A DNA stretch of 64,000 nt from Metaphire vulgaris (GCA_018105865.1 CM030852.1:12511845-12575844); one strand, 5' to 3'. Positions 48,498 to 61,945 are shown, numbered from the stretch's first letter. Made by a program: numbers and translations. The notes: a model not told the origin generated them from the letters alone.

Positions 48498-49684
48498 ATT
48501 TTGCACGGATGGTTTGAAAGAGGAATAAAAGTGCAAAACATTGGTATATACATCATCTTTATAGCTTTCAAAGAATCCGAGCAATTATGAGTTGAAAAAG
48601 TCCAAAATTACACGCAATTACACAGAAAGCTGTATTTCTTCGGCCCTCTGATGTAAGGTACCTTTAAAAGTTGGACGTCCACTTCATTTAGTAGTCCATG
48701 GTTTAACCTATTCGTTCTAGTCAATGTCTTCATGATTTTTTTGTATAAAGCCGACGCTGCGAAATTGGTTTCGAACACCTAATTCGTTTTAAGAATTCTA
48801 GATTAATAGACCAGAAAAGTGACAGTTTAAACTGTTATCAAATGCTTGATTAAGCATTAGATCACACTACCATTTTTAAATGTTTGAATTAAAATCTATG
48901 ATATTGATTTACCTTGTTCATTACTTCTTTGCCAGGGAAAGGAGAATCTGTCCGGGAATACTGTCCGGAGGAATAATGTCCAGGGAGACTGCCCTACACT
49001 CGTGTGATCAACAGGGCCGTCGAGAGAAAATACGGGCCGAGGCACAAATATTGATTTCGGGCCCTCTTTTTAAAAATCTTGACAAACAAAAAGGTCGTCA
49101 CTTACATCTTTTACGTTGAAACAATTTTTTCTGGTCAGCGCGGGCCCTTTGTTTATCGCCGGGCCCTGGTAAAAATGTATCCCCTGTCCCCCTCTCGTTG
49201 GCCCTGGTGTGGTTTATAGCAACAGAATTGCGGTGCCTAGATGTCTGAGATGGACAATGACTGCTCTGTGATCTTAGGACAAGAATACTTTTGTCAATAG
49301 AAATGCGATTCTTCTTCAATGAAGAAAAAGCAAAGACCTCCCAAGCACTCTATGCTCTGCGCCATTCAAGAGTCATATGACCTTTTAAACGAAATTTGGC
49401 AAAGCGCCTCTGGTGTTGACTTAATTCACTTCAGAAGTCTTAGGGGGTCTATAACAAAATAATAAAATATGTCGCATTTTTAGATCAACAAGGATGTATT
49501 GTAGTAGCGTATTTGAAAGACACTTTGTCTAATAAAAATCTTCCTTTATGTCAATGACGCACATCTGTTTAATTTGGTAACAAATTCCTCGATTCCACGC
49601 CAAACAAGTGTGGACCTTATGTGTAGCACAGCTGTTTCTTTTTATTGCAAATGGTTTTAGACTCCGCCAAACACCAACGGATTT
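48498..49684. other. A-unit spacer, no gene seen
   Basis: Matches 58.44-58.70 kb and 60.59-61.64 kb, the two sides of the piggyBac interruption. It also matches 3.24-3.72 kb in part. No conserved frame. Confidence 0.5.
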
Positions 49685-50209
49685 CAGTGATGGGCACTAA
49701 CTAATTTTTTAAAGTTAAACTTTAACTAAACTTTTTTGGAAATCAAGCAGTTTAACTTTTTAAGTAACTAACTTTTCACTGTAGTAGTTTAACTTTAACT
49801 GATAACTAATTAAAAGCAGTTTAACTTATGACTTTAACTTTTTAACTTTGACATGAGCTACTGAGCTAGTAAAACTAGGCTACAAGCTGCAACGAACACG
49901 ATTTACGATTATAATTTCATATAGCACAATTTTAACAATAAATATAATAATAATAATGGTAATAATAATAATACATAATTGAAACAGGTAATTATGCGAT
50001 TGACATGAAAAAGTAGAGCCTTTCGCGTGTGCTGAAAGTGGCATAGAATCTCAATAACTCCAGTTTAACTATTTGCCAGTTAACTAAAAAAATCAGTTTA
50101 ACTAATGCCTTAACTAAACTTTTACCCAACCAGTTTAACTTTTGATGCAACTAAAAAAGTAGTTTAACTAAAAGTTAACTAATTTTTAGTTAACTTTTGC
50201 CCATCACTG
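49685..50209. mobile_element. 525-bp hAT-type element with CAGTGATGGGC termini
   Basis: Ends CAGTGATGGGCACTAACTAA and TTAACTTTTGCCCATCACTG are flanked by the 8-bp duplication ACGGATTT (49677-49684, 50210-50217). The sister site at about 61637 is empty (CAACGGACTTATGAAACG). The interior is AT-rich with many TTTAACT words and no open frame. Confidence 0.88.
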
Positions 50210-50850
50210 ACGGATTTATGAAACGAAAATCAAAACTTCAAAGACTCGACATGAACAAAGTACGCATAGACTCAATACATCGTCAACAGTTTATAAATAG
50301 TGTGCTTAATGTTCAGAAGCAGCTAGGCACAGACCATCACAAACAAACTGGAAGCTGTGTCTTTGCCATTTCCCACAACAAAAATATATTGTTATGAAGC
50401 AGTAAATATTCATGACTATAAAAATATTCATTCTGACTATAAAATTTGACGTCTTTATATACTTTGATATTTTACAGGGCCTGTTTTCTGTTCACAAAAT
50501 GCAGTGATAAAAGAAAATGTGCAGTGATAAAATCTGCAGTTAAACGGACGTTAACTGTAATGAGGGCGCCGAAAATCGACAAAAGAGTGCGGATGACGAC
50601 TAAAAAAAGGTTCATATGTAGGGGCACAAAAGAGAAATCTTGTCCACACATTTCCTGAGTTTTTGATATTTTTCTTAAAACATGCCCTGTCACTTGCTAT
50701 GCCAATACAATACATCCTATTCAAATAGACATCTTGGTATAACTTATTATGTTGCGACTGACCTACGGCACTTTTAATATTTGAATAAATATTGAGGCAG
50801 AATTAGTTTGTCGTGAGTTGAAGGTTCAGTTGAATCGCTCTTCAGTCGAA

Positions 50851-53092
50851 ATGTCGTCTTTTTTCGTTCGAGCGATGGTTCTTCTGTTGGTCGTTGATTT
50901 AAGCCAATCGTCTTCTTCCATCCATTACGACAACGTCACTGACACAGAATATGAAGTGATATCACTGGAGAAAAGTCAGTCAAGATAAAGCAAGATAAGA
51001 CTGTAAAAAATGCATTTTAAAGTTTTTATGCATACAAACATACAATTATACCATTTTTATGATCGGTGGAGACGGCTGAGGCAGAGACCGGCATCTTTAA
51101 CGTCCACATGGTTGCAAATCTGTTTATCGTCAACGAATATATGACGGCGAACATAGACATTAATATCACAAGACAGAGTCTATGGTATCAGAAAGTGAGG
51201 CCAGTTTGCATGGATGGTGTGTCAAGGAATGTTTACCCTGCAGAAATCTTGAAAATTTTGGTACACTGTTGGTATGGATACCGTTTAGCCGTTTCACTTA
51301 TTTAATGTGGACCAGTTGTTTAAATATTGTGTTTAGAATAAATTGATCGTTCGAGTAGAAAGCGGCGACATTGCGCAATGCGCAGTCGCTGCCGCAAATG
51401 AGCCTTCGAAAATTAGACATAGTAGTAAGTAGTAGTCGTATAATCAGCACTGCACAAAACGGCTTCAAACTCAACTAATAATCGACCTAAAAATCTACTT
51501 TTACGATACGATTATAGTATTTATAACTGTGGAGATGACATTATACACCAACGGGCGATGAGTCCACGGTTAATGATGATGATGAATCGGAGCTAGACAA
51601 TCCACTTGTGCAATGCACAGAGCTTGAAGACAAGAAGTAATTTTCTAATTGGCTACATGTGGCTCTCTATACCCTATATATACAGAAGTCTAGCTGTGTG
51701 CATGCGTGTTTGTCCACTCTTCTGTCAATCCGTCCCTTCTCCGTCCTTTCTCCCTCCCTACCTCCACCATCCCAAATTCCGTTCCCTCCACTGTCTTTGC
51801 CATGACTCCTCCACTGCCATCACGAATAGGCAAGATATTTTCATTACTTTGCGTACTCACTTGAGCACTGCCTGGTGCCTACTATAAAAAACGGACTTCA
51901 GATGAGGATATGATCGGCAGCTGACACGTTAAGACACCATGACTTTTTACCGCTGCAGTTATCTGCAATGTCTTCGCATTTATGCCTCTTAGGGTTATGA
52001 CGTTTTGATTTTTTATTGAAATTATTGATGTTCTGTATTTATAAATCGACGGACTTTTGACCAAAAGAAACAGCATTTGGCGTAATAATATTTCGCTATT
52101 TTTCAGAAAAATTTGAAATCATCTCGACTATGGATGTTGCTCCATTTAACGTTACTTCGGTCGCTAAATTCGGACAATTCGTCGCTGTTCTTTGTTATAC
52201 TGTGCTTGACGGAGTTATTTCGCACATTCGCATCTATGAAAGCATATTTCCGTTTAACCTTCTCTTTGTAATAAGCATGGGTGAAATCGGCTATCCATTA
52301 GACATGGCGTGGAACAAGAAAGCGGAGAGTCTCTTTGTTATCAGCATAAAGAGAGGTATTTGGCACACAAAATGGGAAGACCACTTGGCAAGAAAGTTCC
52401 CATGTCCTTTGGAACACATTGGAGGTTTACTCTCAATCACAAACGACGGAGACGTGCTAATAATGGCACTTGGCATATCTGACAGTCCTCTCTACGTTTG
52501 CAGCATGAACGGAACACTCGTTCGCAGAATAGTTTTGGTGCAGAATATTATCTATTCTGTATTTTATGCACCGTTCGAACATGCACGATTCGAACAAGTT
52601 TGGCATTTACCCTTCTCACATTACGATCCTCATTTGAGTAATCGGATGCTTCGTAATAAGGTTAATTTGCAGCTGAGAGATTTGAACGACTTCAACGAGG
52701 AATCGAGTCTTGATGTGAATTCAACTAATGAATGCAACACTACGTCACGTAATATGGAACGCTTCTCGTTCTTCTACATGAGTCACTCACGAGAGAGATG
52801 TGATGATTTTGATTTGTTCAAGATAACGATTGAACGCAGGAGCAACATCGCCAAGCATTTAGCAGCAGAGTACAGCGCTTGGGATGAAAGATTGTTTGGC
52901 GAATTTCTATCAAACAGAGGGGATCGATTCCTTCTTATGTCTGCAGGATATGGGTGCATCTCTCCATCAAATTCTAGATATCAGCTACGTAATTTTATGG
53001 TTTCATATCATTACGACAGCGAAAACTGTCAGCTAATTATTGGTTTGAGTAGTAATTACACGAATGACCAAGTCTACATTGTCAAATGTTAA
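50851..53092 (+). CDS. Family A copy A6: intact two-exon secreted propeller-like protein, 369 aa
   Basis: Exons are 50851-50974 and 52107-53092, joined in phase 1 (A|GTCAGT; CTATTTTTCAG). The signal peptide is MSSFFVRAMVLLLVVDLSQS, followed by DNVTDTEYEVISLEK. Exon 2 is collinear with A4, with a three-residue net insertion in the FEHARFEQVW segment. All eight cysteines are conserved, including the NEC and NCQ pair. The sequon NVTS and the DQVYIVKC ending are kept. AATAAA is at 53131. Function unknown. The intron lacks the microsatellites of A4 and contains an unrelated 65-79-codon open frame (51066-51305). Upstream in-frame codons contain no ATG, so the MSSFF start is chosen. Confidence 0.85.
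51066..51342 (+). other. Conserved open frame with poly(A) signal inside the A6 intron
   Basis: 79 codons are open (65 from the first ATG at 51108), ending SRNVYPAEILKILVHCWYGY...SLI, followed by AATAAA at 51337-51342. The block of about 290 bp is identical to 62371-62647 in the A8 intron, although sequence just beyond differs. I do not recognise the protein. It may be a captured 3' exon or a retrocopy end. Confidence 0.4.
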
Positions 53093-53136
53093 CCATGATG
53101 ACCATGCAGAACTCTACATTTTTCTTTTAGAATAAA

Positions 53137-54180
53137 TATTCGGCTTTTGTTCGCATCTTGAAAAGGCGGGACAGAAATAGACCTAATGGAATAAACATTG
53201 AAAGACTCTTTTTGCCCTCGTCCTACGATAAGGGATTATTCATAATAAATATCTCAGTCACCAAGAAATATGTTGATGAATGTAACAGGTGTATTTAAAC
53301 TTGGCGAGAACGCTGTTATTTGCAGAAAGAATGCACGAATTGACAAAAACACGAATGCAGATAAGAAGTAGACCATGTAAAACTGACTTATATCAAATTT
53401 CTAAGTTAAAACTTCATCCTAATCTTAACCCCTTAATTGGGGATCCCGGATATATTCATCCATTTTACATTGAGTTACAGTTAAATACACGGTTAAGGGG
53501 TTAATGTAATTGAATAATTCGTTATTTGATGCAGTTAAATACTTTAATTTCTTTGATTAAACGTCTATTTGCATTCATGGTTTGTACTAATTTATTCTTT
53601 TTAGATGTAGCATTGCTGAGCTTCTCTGCAAACGTCTTCTGGAAGTATTATATATCAACCTTTTTCTATTTCATTTAAGGTGCGAGAAATTGATTAATTT
53701 TTGTCACAAAATTTTACAATCCACATTTTAGGCACTCCCTATCAGTTTCTATTTCAGTTCAGGCCATACAATCAGGCAGGGTGAACTTTAGGCACAGTGC
53801 ACAGAGTACACCATTGCAAGGTACAATCTACTCTGGAATACTCGATAACTGGCGTTAGCATGCACTCTAAAGTACGAACTAAATAGCCTGCGCCCAGGCA
53901 TAGTGTACCATGAAAAACGTACTGCAGAGTACATCATACTTATGGTACAATGCGGTCTAGGTACATCATACCTAGGCACAACGTACTGCGTACGTCTATG
54001 TCACCCGATAACTGCGTACTGTAATCAATTACTGTTTTAAAAAAGATAATATTGCAAAAATATTAAACGTCCTATTTTTCGAAGTAAAATAGCTAGCATA
54101 CTACTCTTGATGTCATAGACTACGAAAAGCTAGCAGAAACAATTGCACACATATCTTTTATCAAAATGTCCAAATGTGTG
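53137..54180. other. A6 3' flank
   Basis: Matches the A4 flank (41.5-42.5 kb) except for the 72-bp element below. No gene is seen. Confidence 0.5.
53429..53500. mobile_element. 72-bp TTAA-flanked miniature element
   Basis: TTAA at 53425-53428 and 53501-53504 enclose CCCCTTAATTGGGG ... CGGTTAAGGGG. The A4 flank at about 41805 reads CCTAATTTTATTGTAATTG with no element. It has exactly the same length as the copy at 1998. Confidence 0.75.
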
Positions 54181-54478
54181 TGGGGCGGGAAGATGGCAGA
54201 AGTGGCTAAACGCTGGGCAGGCACGCCGACGGAACGGGTTCAATCCCCGTAGAACGTAGGAACTCCCTAAGGTCGACTCAGCCTTACTCTCCAGAGGGCG
54301 ATTGTGACATAAAAACTGAGTAACAACAGCAACGTTGTGAAGGTAACCATAGGTTTGGCGGAATGACTGGCCACCGTCCGCCGATGAATGGCTTAACCAC
54401 CTATGGGCTGATGGTCATGAAACCGGAGATCAGCACCGGCACCAACGGGCACTGAGCCTACGGATGAACTTTACCTTA
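54181..54478 (+). mobile_element. tRNA-headed SINE, second copy
   Basis: Same insertion as 42521-42812, with duplications CCAAATGTGTG (54170-54180) and CCACATGTGTG (54479-54489) and A and B boxes. It carries a short internal duplication next to the B box (CCGTAGAACGTAGGA). Confidence 0.78.
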
Positions 54479-54622
54479 CCACATGTGTGCATAGTTTGAC
54501 GGTTTATATCAAGTTTTCATGCCTTCAGATGGACCACCGTTTTGGAGCTCCTACACAGGAAACGCTGCCATGGGTCTAGCTTAGCGTCCACGTACAACGG
54601 AAAAAAGCGCAGCGTGTGTGCG

Positions 54623-54626
<4 letters not shown>

Positions 54627-54707
<81 letters not shown>

Positions 54708-54923
54708 GACAGAGAGACAGACAGAGACAGACCGAGACAGACAAAGACAGACAGAGAGAGAGAGACAGAGAGACAGAGAGACAGAGAGAGAGGAATTGAG
54801 GCATATAGTAGCCTTCGTTTTATCAGTAGACAAGACAATTTATGAATGCACAACGCTCAACTTATATCAACTGTAGACATGCATGCCATATTTACAGGCT
54901 CAGTTTAGGGCAAAAATTCTACA

Positions 54924-55000
<77 letters not shown>
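54627..55000. repeat. (GA)n/(CAGA)n microsatellites split by unique sequence
   Basis: Tracts at 54627-54793 and 54930-55000 flank a 136-bp unique piece absent from the 42959 copy. Confidence 0.9.
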
Positions 55001-55002
<2 letters not shown>

Positions 55003-55165
55003 CAGAGACACACACATATACAAACAGAGTGATGGAGAAAAAGAGTGACAGACATACGAATGGAGAAGGAGAAGAGGCAGCCGGTAATTGATATATGCAG
55101 CAAATATGCGGAAACCCCATTGAGAATATGGGATTGTTTGACTAAATATATTTATATAAATATAT

Positions 55166-55539
55166 CCACAAATGACGCAACGCATTATGTGTGACGACGG
55201 GGGGAGAGGGTTCTAGAAATGTGACGTCACATAATACTAATTTTTTTTATTACCGCCATGCTATGTTACCGTAAAATTGAACGTATTTGACATTTATAAT
55301 TATTATACACTTCATTTTAAAAAAGGAATCTGAAAATGTTTCTGAATATTGTTTCAACTATAACAATAATAATGAATATTTCCAAACGAACCGTTAATTT
55401 TGACATTCGAAAGACGACAAGAGGAGGGGATAACGCGTTGTGACGTCATATTTAAGAGGTCTGACTTTTTGTGACGACGTGTGACGAAGGGGGTGTCAAA
55501 AGCTGCCCAAATCGCGTTACGTCATTTATGTATGGCCCC
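55166..55539. mobile_element. TIR element, copy of 43531-43908
   Basis: Ends CCACAAATGACGCAACGC and CGCGTTACGTCATTTATGTATGGCCCC match the 9682 element termini, with the left outer bases missing. Confidence 0.6.
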
Positions 55540-56570
55540 TACTTAAGTAGCCAAATGGTTTATATGTCTCATAGTTACAAAGCATCCATTGTTATTTTCA
55601 GACTTGATTGCGACACATCAGTCAAAATTATCGTCTGTTTTCGCTGAGATTAAATATTCTTAAAATCGTTTTCAGTCAGTCAATTAGTAAACTTCTATTA
55701 CGCCATTAACTTATTGCCAAGGGCATCAGCCGATGACGTAAACCTGTTCATCCATCCTGCCAATAGTATTCAATTTATTGTCAGCATGACATGAAAACAA
55801 GAGAACACCAGTTTATTACACATGTGGTATAGACAGAGCGCGTCGGATTTCAATTACCGCATTGTTGATTCCATCAACAGCCGTGGCCCCTTTTATAAAA
55901 TAGAGGCCGCGAGGCCACAACCACCAAAGGCACAATAAGAGCTGTGTCTTTCCATAAAACACATGTGTTCTTGATCATTAAACATCTTTTAATTTTTAGT
56001 TTCAATCGAATTTATAACGTCTCTTATTCAAATGCAATGCATAATGACCAGCTATAGATAACACTGATTTTTCTTGATTTGTCAATAATAATTATCCAAC
56101 TATATAATATTAACTACCTATATAAAAATATATACAGTATATGCACTAAGCAGGAGCCATCGCAAAAGTTGCTGCGGTCAGAAATCTTACATTTGACTAG
56201 ATTCTTCATCAATAACGATGTCCTGTGCTTTATCAGCAATATGGGGACAACAGAGAAGGAACCTATGTGTTTCTAATCTCCAGCCAAATGAGAACTAGCA
56301 CGCGATCATATCATGTCTCCGGACAATTTTTCTATCGGGAACGAAGCACTGAGGGTATAGAAAAAGTTATATATATATATAAAATATATAGGGCTTTTTT
56401 CAGTGTGAACGTACGGGAACAGCGTTCCCACACCTTTTTGGGGCCAGATTGTACATATAATTGTTGATATGTAATAATGCGTTTGGGAACATACAGATAC
56501 GGCGTTCCCACACCTGTTTTGTTGACGAGTAAAAAAAGACGAGTTCCCAAACTTTTCTTCAAAGAAAAAA

Positions 56571-56612
<42 letters not shown>

Positions 56613-57418
56613 TCTAATGCACTGCATGTGCCTAAATCTATTATCATTGGACGAGGAGTTGTTGTCATTGTATAATTAATCGGTGATAAACTACGCAACG
56701 TACGGAGCTTGAAGACCAGAAGTTATTTTTTAATTGGCCTCACGCATGTGGCTCTCTATGTCGTATATACAGAGTTCTAACTTTGTGCATGCGTCTTTGT
56801 ATACTATTCTGTCAATCCATCTCTTCTCCGTCTGTTCTCCCTCCCTTCACTGCTTCATTCCCTTCTTTCCTCTCTCTTTACCATGTCCCCTCCACTCCAC
56901 TGTTATCGCGAATAGTAAATGCGGCTGACAAAAAACTGCTCATCAAGCCTGCCCCGGTCAAGGACAGACGATTAGGCTCAATGCTAGAATACTTACAAAA
57001 GATGTTATATAATAATATTAATAAAATCGGGTTTGTCAGACAGCAAAGCAACCGCTATGCTTGACGGGAAATCAGCTGTTTTTTTTATAATTGCGCTATG
57101 CGCCATGCAACGCGCTAGGCAACCTGCGGGGCACAGTAATCAAAAGCAAATGGTGTCTTTATAGCCTGAATGTTTTGCCTGTCAAGCGACAATATGACAT
57201 TCTTTCTATTTCACAATCACTGACATGATTTACTAAACTGAAATAGACATACGACGGTTGGAGCGAGTAAAATCAACACCAGATGTGCTCAGCCTAATTT
57301 CTTAATTAAGTTCATATGTAGGAAGAATAGGTTTTATATATTAGATTGGAAACGGCGACTGAGTGAAATCTTGACTAAGCAACAGTTGAAAGTTCAGTTA
57401 AATCGCTTTTCAGTCGAA
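55540..57418. other. A-cluster spacer and A7 upstream region
   Basis: Matches 43.91-47.52 kb minus the Helitron. The empty Helitron site is at 56109/56110. An (AT)n tract lies at 56573-56609. No gene is seen. Confidence 0.5.
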
Positions 57419-57588
57419 ATGTCGTCTTTTTTCGGTCGAGCGATGATTCTTCTGTTGATTGTTGATTTAAATCGATCGTTTGCTTCGTTCTATTACGACA
57501 ACGTCACCGACACAGAACATGAAGTGATATCACTGGAGAAAAGTAAGTCATAAGAAAACAAGATAAGAATTATTATTATTATTATTAT

Positions 57589-57665
<77 letters not shown>

Positions 57666-58436
57666 AGACCATTTCTAGAGCGCAAATAATCTCAAGGCAG
57701 CAAATGCGCTAATGTCAGTTACGAACCGGATAAAACAATAAAGAATGTCTTCAGCTGTTTTCTAAAAGAGAACAGTGAATCAGAGGAACGCAATGTTGCT
57801 GGCAGACTGTTCCAAACAACCGGGCCAGCAACGGCCAGGTTGCGGTCACCATAGCGTTCCCGAAGGCAACGAAAATATTATTTAGCTTTTTACATTTTTG
57901 TGAAAATGCCGCAGCTATAAGATGTCACCATAAGATGTCATCTGCGGACAATTAGTGCAAGATACTTTCACTATGTTTGCGTCAGCATTTGAACGCTGCC
58001 TCTATAACAAACGGGCTTCAGATAAGGATATGAACGCCCGCTGACACGTTAAGACACTGCGACTGTTTACCGCAACATCTATCTGCCATGTGTTTGCATG
58101 TGTGTCTCCTAGGGTTATGGCGTTTTGACTTCATATGAAATTGTTGATATTCTGTATTATAAATCGACGAATGTTTGACCAAAAGAAACGGTATTTGGCG
58201 TAATAAAGTTTCGATATTTTTCAGAAAATTTTCAAATCATCTCGATAATGGATATAGCTTCATTTCGAGTTTCTTCGGTCACTAAATTCGGACAGTTCGT
58301 CGCCGTTCTATGTCATAGTGGGCTCCGGTTTCCCGAACCTCGTTCGCACATTCGCATTTTTGGGAGGGAGTTCGATTTCAGGTCAGATTGTGGAGCCTCA
58401 TCCCAACTTTTATTAAATTTTGCGCGGGTGGTTTGA
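57419..58436 (+). pseudogene. Family A copy A7: exon 1 plus truncated exon 2
   Basis: Exon 1 is 57419-57542 (MSSFFGRAMILLLIVDLNRS, DNVTDTEHEVISLEK). Exon 2 begins at 58225 and reads KNFQIISIMDIASF to HIRIFG. It then leaves family homology and ends at 58434-58436. It has the same breakpoint as A5 but a different downstream frame. The intron holds a TTA/CTA microsatellite (57569-57665). Confidence 0.8.
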
Positions 58437-59308
58437 AAGAGGAATAATAGTGCAAAACATTGGTATATACAGCATCTTTATAGCTTTCAAAGAATCCGAG
58501 CAACTGCGAGTTGAAAAAGTCCAAAATTACACGCACTTACACAGAAAGCTGTATTTCTTCGGCCCCCTGATGTAAAGTACCATTAAAAGTTTGACGTCCA
58601 CTTCATTTAGCAGTCCATGGTTTAACCTATTCGTTCTAGTCAATGTCTTCATGATTTTTGTATAAAGCCGACGCTGCGAAATTGGTTTCGAACACCTAAT
58701 TCGTTTTGTGCGCCATCGGCTGAAGCCCTGGGCATTATGATAATAATAATGTGATTTTAAGTGGTTTCTGAGGCTAAGCAAACCTGTGTGTAAACCACTG
58801 ATATGATTGTGGCACCGTTGAAGTTTATTGACAAACCAACGAATGTACAGTACGAGGATGAGTAACAAAAAACCACTGCAGAACAATATAACAGTGAGCG
58901 TAATACAACATTTAACACCAAGTGATTATTGCAATTTCTATCTCATTAAATGTAAACTTGATGCTACTTTGTCAAATGGAAACTTGAAACTACTTTGTCA
59001 AAATCGCGATTGACCGCATTCGAAAAACAAATGATGGATAGGACGACTGTGATTGACTGTAATTGGCAGCCAATCACCGTGGTTATAGGTAATGAATATT
59101 TATGAACTTGTGTATATGCATGAGATTTGCGTATGTGTTATGCCTCATGGCTCCACCCATATAATTGCTTCAAGCATTGCCATTGGTTGCCTGCAAAGAA
59201 TTCCCAAGGAGGAAATAAAATTATAGTTGTCGTTGCTATGGGAGGGCGGTTCAAATCTTGATTGACAGGCTATCTGCCGACCAATCAAAACTTGACCATG
59301 AAATAACT
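58437..59308. other. Spacer and junction region, no gene seen
   Basis: Homology to the 48.5-48.8 kb sister ends at about 58707 (CACCTAATTCGTTTT). What follows is sequence not found in the sister, including a small repeat shared with 8.56 kb. Confidence 0.4.
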
Positions 59309-60588
59309 TTATGGGGGAAATAATTTTATACGACACCGGCAACAACCTCTATAAACAACCAACTGTTCATCAGCGCACAGATCAGGTCCTGGAATGTACA
59401 TTTTAGGAAGTTGTGCTTGAAAGATATTCCAAATATCAGAAAACGCAGCTAATTTATCTGTAATCAGTCTTTCATCTCTAGTGTTCCTATTATCAAACCT
59501 CGTACACTCCAGTGTGGCCTGAAATCTATCACGCAACATCACTGCTCTGAATATTGGCCTTCCTTCAGCATTTGACCACAGAGATAATACAGACTCGAAG
59601 TTTAATTTCTGCATGGACACCTGCTAAGGTGCACAGACCGATCCAAGCATAAATCTCGGTTTCATCAATATCTTTCCACTCTTTAGGACTTTCAGGATGA
59701 AGATTCCACTCATAAATGCTCTTGTCACCTTCTCGATTGGTTTCTTGGACAACTTGAATAACAATTGACTGAGTAAGAAAAAGTCGAAAGGCTTCAGTAA
59801 TACTGGAACATCGAGCTTCTGCTGTAATCACGGCAGCCTGCCTTACAATATTCTGTCCACCTCTTCTTCCCTGAGCTGGCTGTGTCTTTATCCTCACAGT
59901 GCCATCTTTACCAAGTAAAGTATCATGATCATCATCTCCTAGAGCATTGGTGGCTATGCCACTGTCTCTCTCTATTCGACCTCTACCTCTTCCACGGCCT
60001 CTGCCTCTTCCACAACCTCAGCCTCGCTCTGTCTCTTTATTGTTTCAACGACCTCATAATGCTCCTCTTCTGTCAGATTCTTGTCTATTAGGAATTCAAA
60101 CATTCTCCACTTCAGAATCACTTGCAGTTTCAGTGTCCGGTATATCAGAAACTTCAGATACATGATCTTGATCTTCACCTGAGTTCGTTTCTGGATCGCT
60201 AAAGTCACTTTCATATGTACTAGAATCTTTCTCTAATAAAGTCCGAATTTCGGCTGGTTTTAGATAATGAATTGTCTCAGGTAGGTCTACTAGACATGTC
60301 TTACTCTGAATATCATCGAAATACATGTTATAAATAAAAGAAAACATAAAATATAAACAGAATTTAAAAATTTACAATAAAAAAGCTATGGGGTCTTTTC
60401 GGACCCCAACAATTTTTAGACGATACCTCTCTAGTTTTACTACGACTCTTAACTTCAATATGTTTTCTAGAAAGGTAAAATTATATGTGACAAACTCCTA
60501 AAGTTTGGTGAAAAAATTCTGAACCATAAAAATATTGAACTGATTATGCGTCTGGGGTCCAAAATGACCCAACTCAGTATGATTAGGG
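59309..60588 (-). mobile_element. PiggyBac-type transposon, 3'-deleted and frameshifted
   Basis: Minus strand. The terminus CCCTAATCATACTGAGTTGG follows TTAA (60589-60592). An acidic N-terminal frame (60347-60096) precedes a middle segment with EWKDIDETEIYAWIGLCTLAGV. Next comes RDRFQATLECTRFD, TDKLAAFSDIW, YIPGPDLCADEQLVVYRG, the piggyBac region around the first catalytic Asp. Frames shift at about 59600 and 60090. The later catalytic residues and the other terminus are absent. The sister copy at about 48820 has an uninterrupted TTTAAACTGTTATC, an empty TTAA site. Confidence 0.82.
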
Positions 60589-60966
60589 TTAAACTGTTAT
60601 CAAATGCTTGATTAAGCATTAGACCGCACTACCATTTTTAAATGTTTGAATTAAAATCTATGATATTGATTTACCTTGTTCATTACTTCGTTGGCAGGGA
60701 AGGGGGAATCTGTCCGGGGAATACTGTCCGGAGGAATAATGTCCAGAGGGAGACTGCTCTACACTCCGTGTGATCAACAGGGCCGTCGAGAGCAAATACG
60801 GGCCGGGACACAAATATTGATTTTGGGCCCTCTTTTTAAAAATCTGGACAAGCAAAAAAGGTCGTCACTTACATCTTTTACGTTGAAACAATTTTTTTCT
60901 GGTCAGCGCGGGCCCTACGTTTATCGCCGGGCCCTGGTAAAAATGTATCCCCTGTCCCCATATCAT

Positions 60967-61153
60967 CAGTGGCGGCTCTAGGACTTGGCAAGTGGGAGGC
61001 CGTTGGGGTGGCAACTTCTAATCATGGGGCCAACCATTTGTTGTTTAATGTATGTAGCATTAAGTATAGGGTCCCAACTGGGGGGCCACTGAAGGGCCAG
61101 ACATTCAATAGAAGAGCACGGGCCTCCCTGGCCCCCCGGTGAAGCCGCCACTG
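60967..61153. mobile_element. hAT-type miniature element (CAGTGGCGGCT family)
   Basis: 187 bp with family termini. The flanks CATATCAT and CCTCTCGT are a decayed 8-bp duplication. The sister sequence at about 49190 (CTGTCCCCCTCTCGTTGG) is empty. Confidence 0.75.
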
Positions 61154-61945
61154 CCTCTCGTTGGCCCTGGTGTGGTTTATAGCAACAGAATTGCGGTGCC
61201 TAGATGTCTGAGATGGACAATGAATGCCCTGTGATCTTAGGATAAGTATACTTTTGTCTATAGAAATGCGATTCTTCTTCAACGAAGAAAAAGCAAAGAC
61301 CTCCCAAGCACTCTATGTTCTGCGCCATTCAAGAGTCATATGACCCTTTAAACGAAATTTGGCAAAGCGCCTCTAGTGTTGACTTAATTCACTTCAGAAG
61401 TCTTAGGGTCTATAACAAAATAATAAAATATGTCGCATTTTTTAGATCAACAAGGATGCATTGTAGTAGCGTATTTGAAAGACACTTTGTCTAATACAGT
61501 CCTCCTTTATGTCAATGACGCACATCTGTTTAATTTGGTAACAAATTTCTCGATTCCACGCCAAACAAGTGTGGCCCTTATGTGTAGCATAGCTGTTTCT
61601 TTTATTGCAAATGGTTTTAGACTCCGCCAAACATCAACGGACTTATGAAACGAAGATCAAAACTTCAAAGACTCGACATGAACAAAGTAACGCATAGACT
61701 CAATACATCGCCAACAGTTTGTAAATAGTAGGCTTAATGTTCAGAAACCGCTAGGCGAAGACCATCACAAACAAACTGGAAGCTGTGTCTTTGCCATTTC
61801 CCACAACAAAAATATATTGTTATGAAGCAGTAAATATTCACGAATATAAAATTTATAACAAGTTACATTCTGTTCCATGCAGACGCTCACTGCAGTTAAC
61901 TGACGTTAACTGCAGGGCGCAGTAATCGAAGGCGGATGACGTCTT

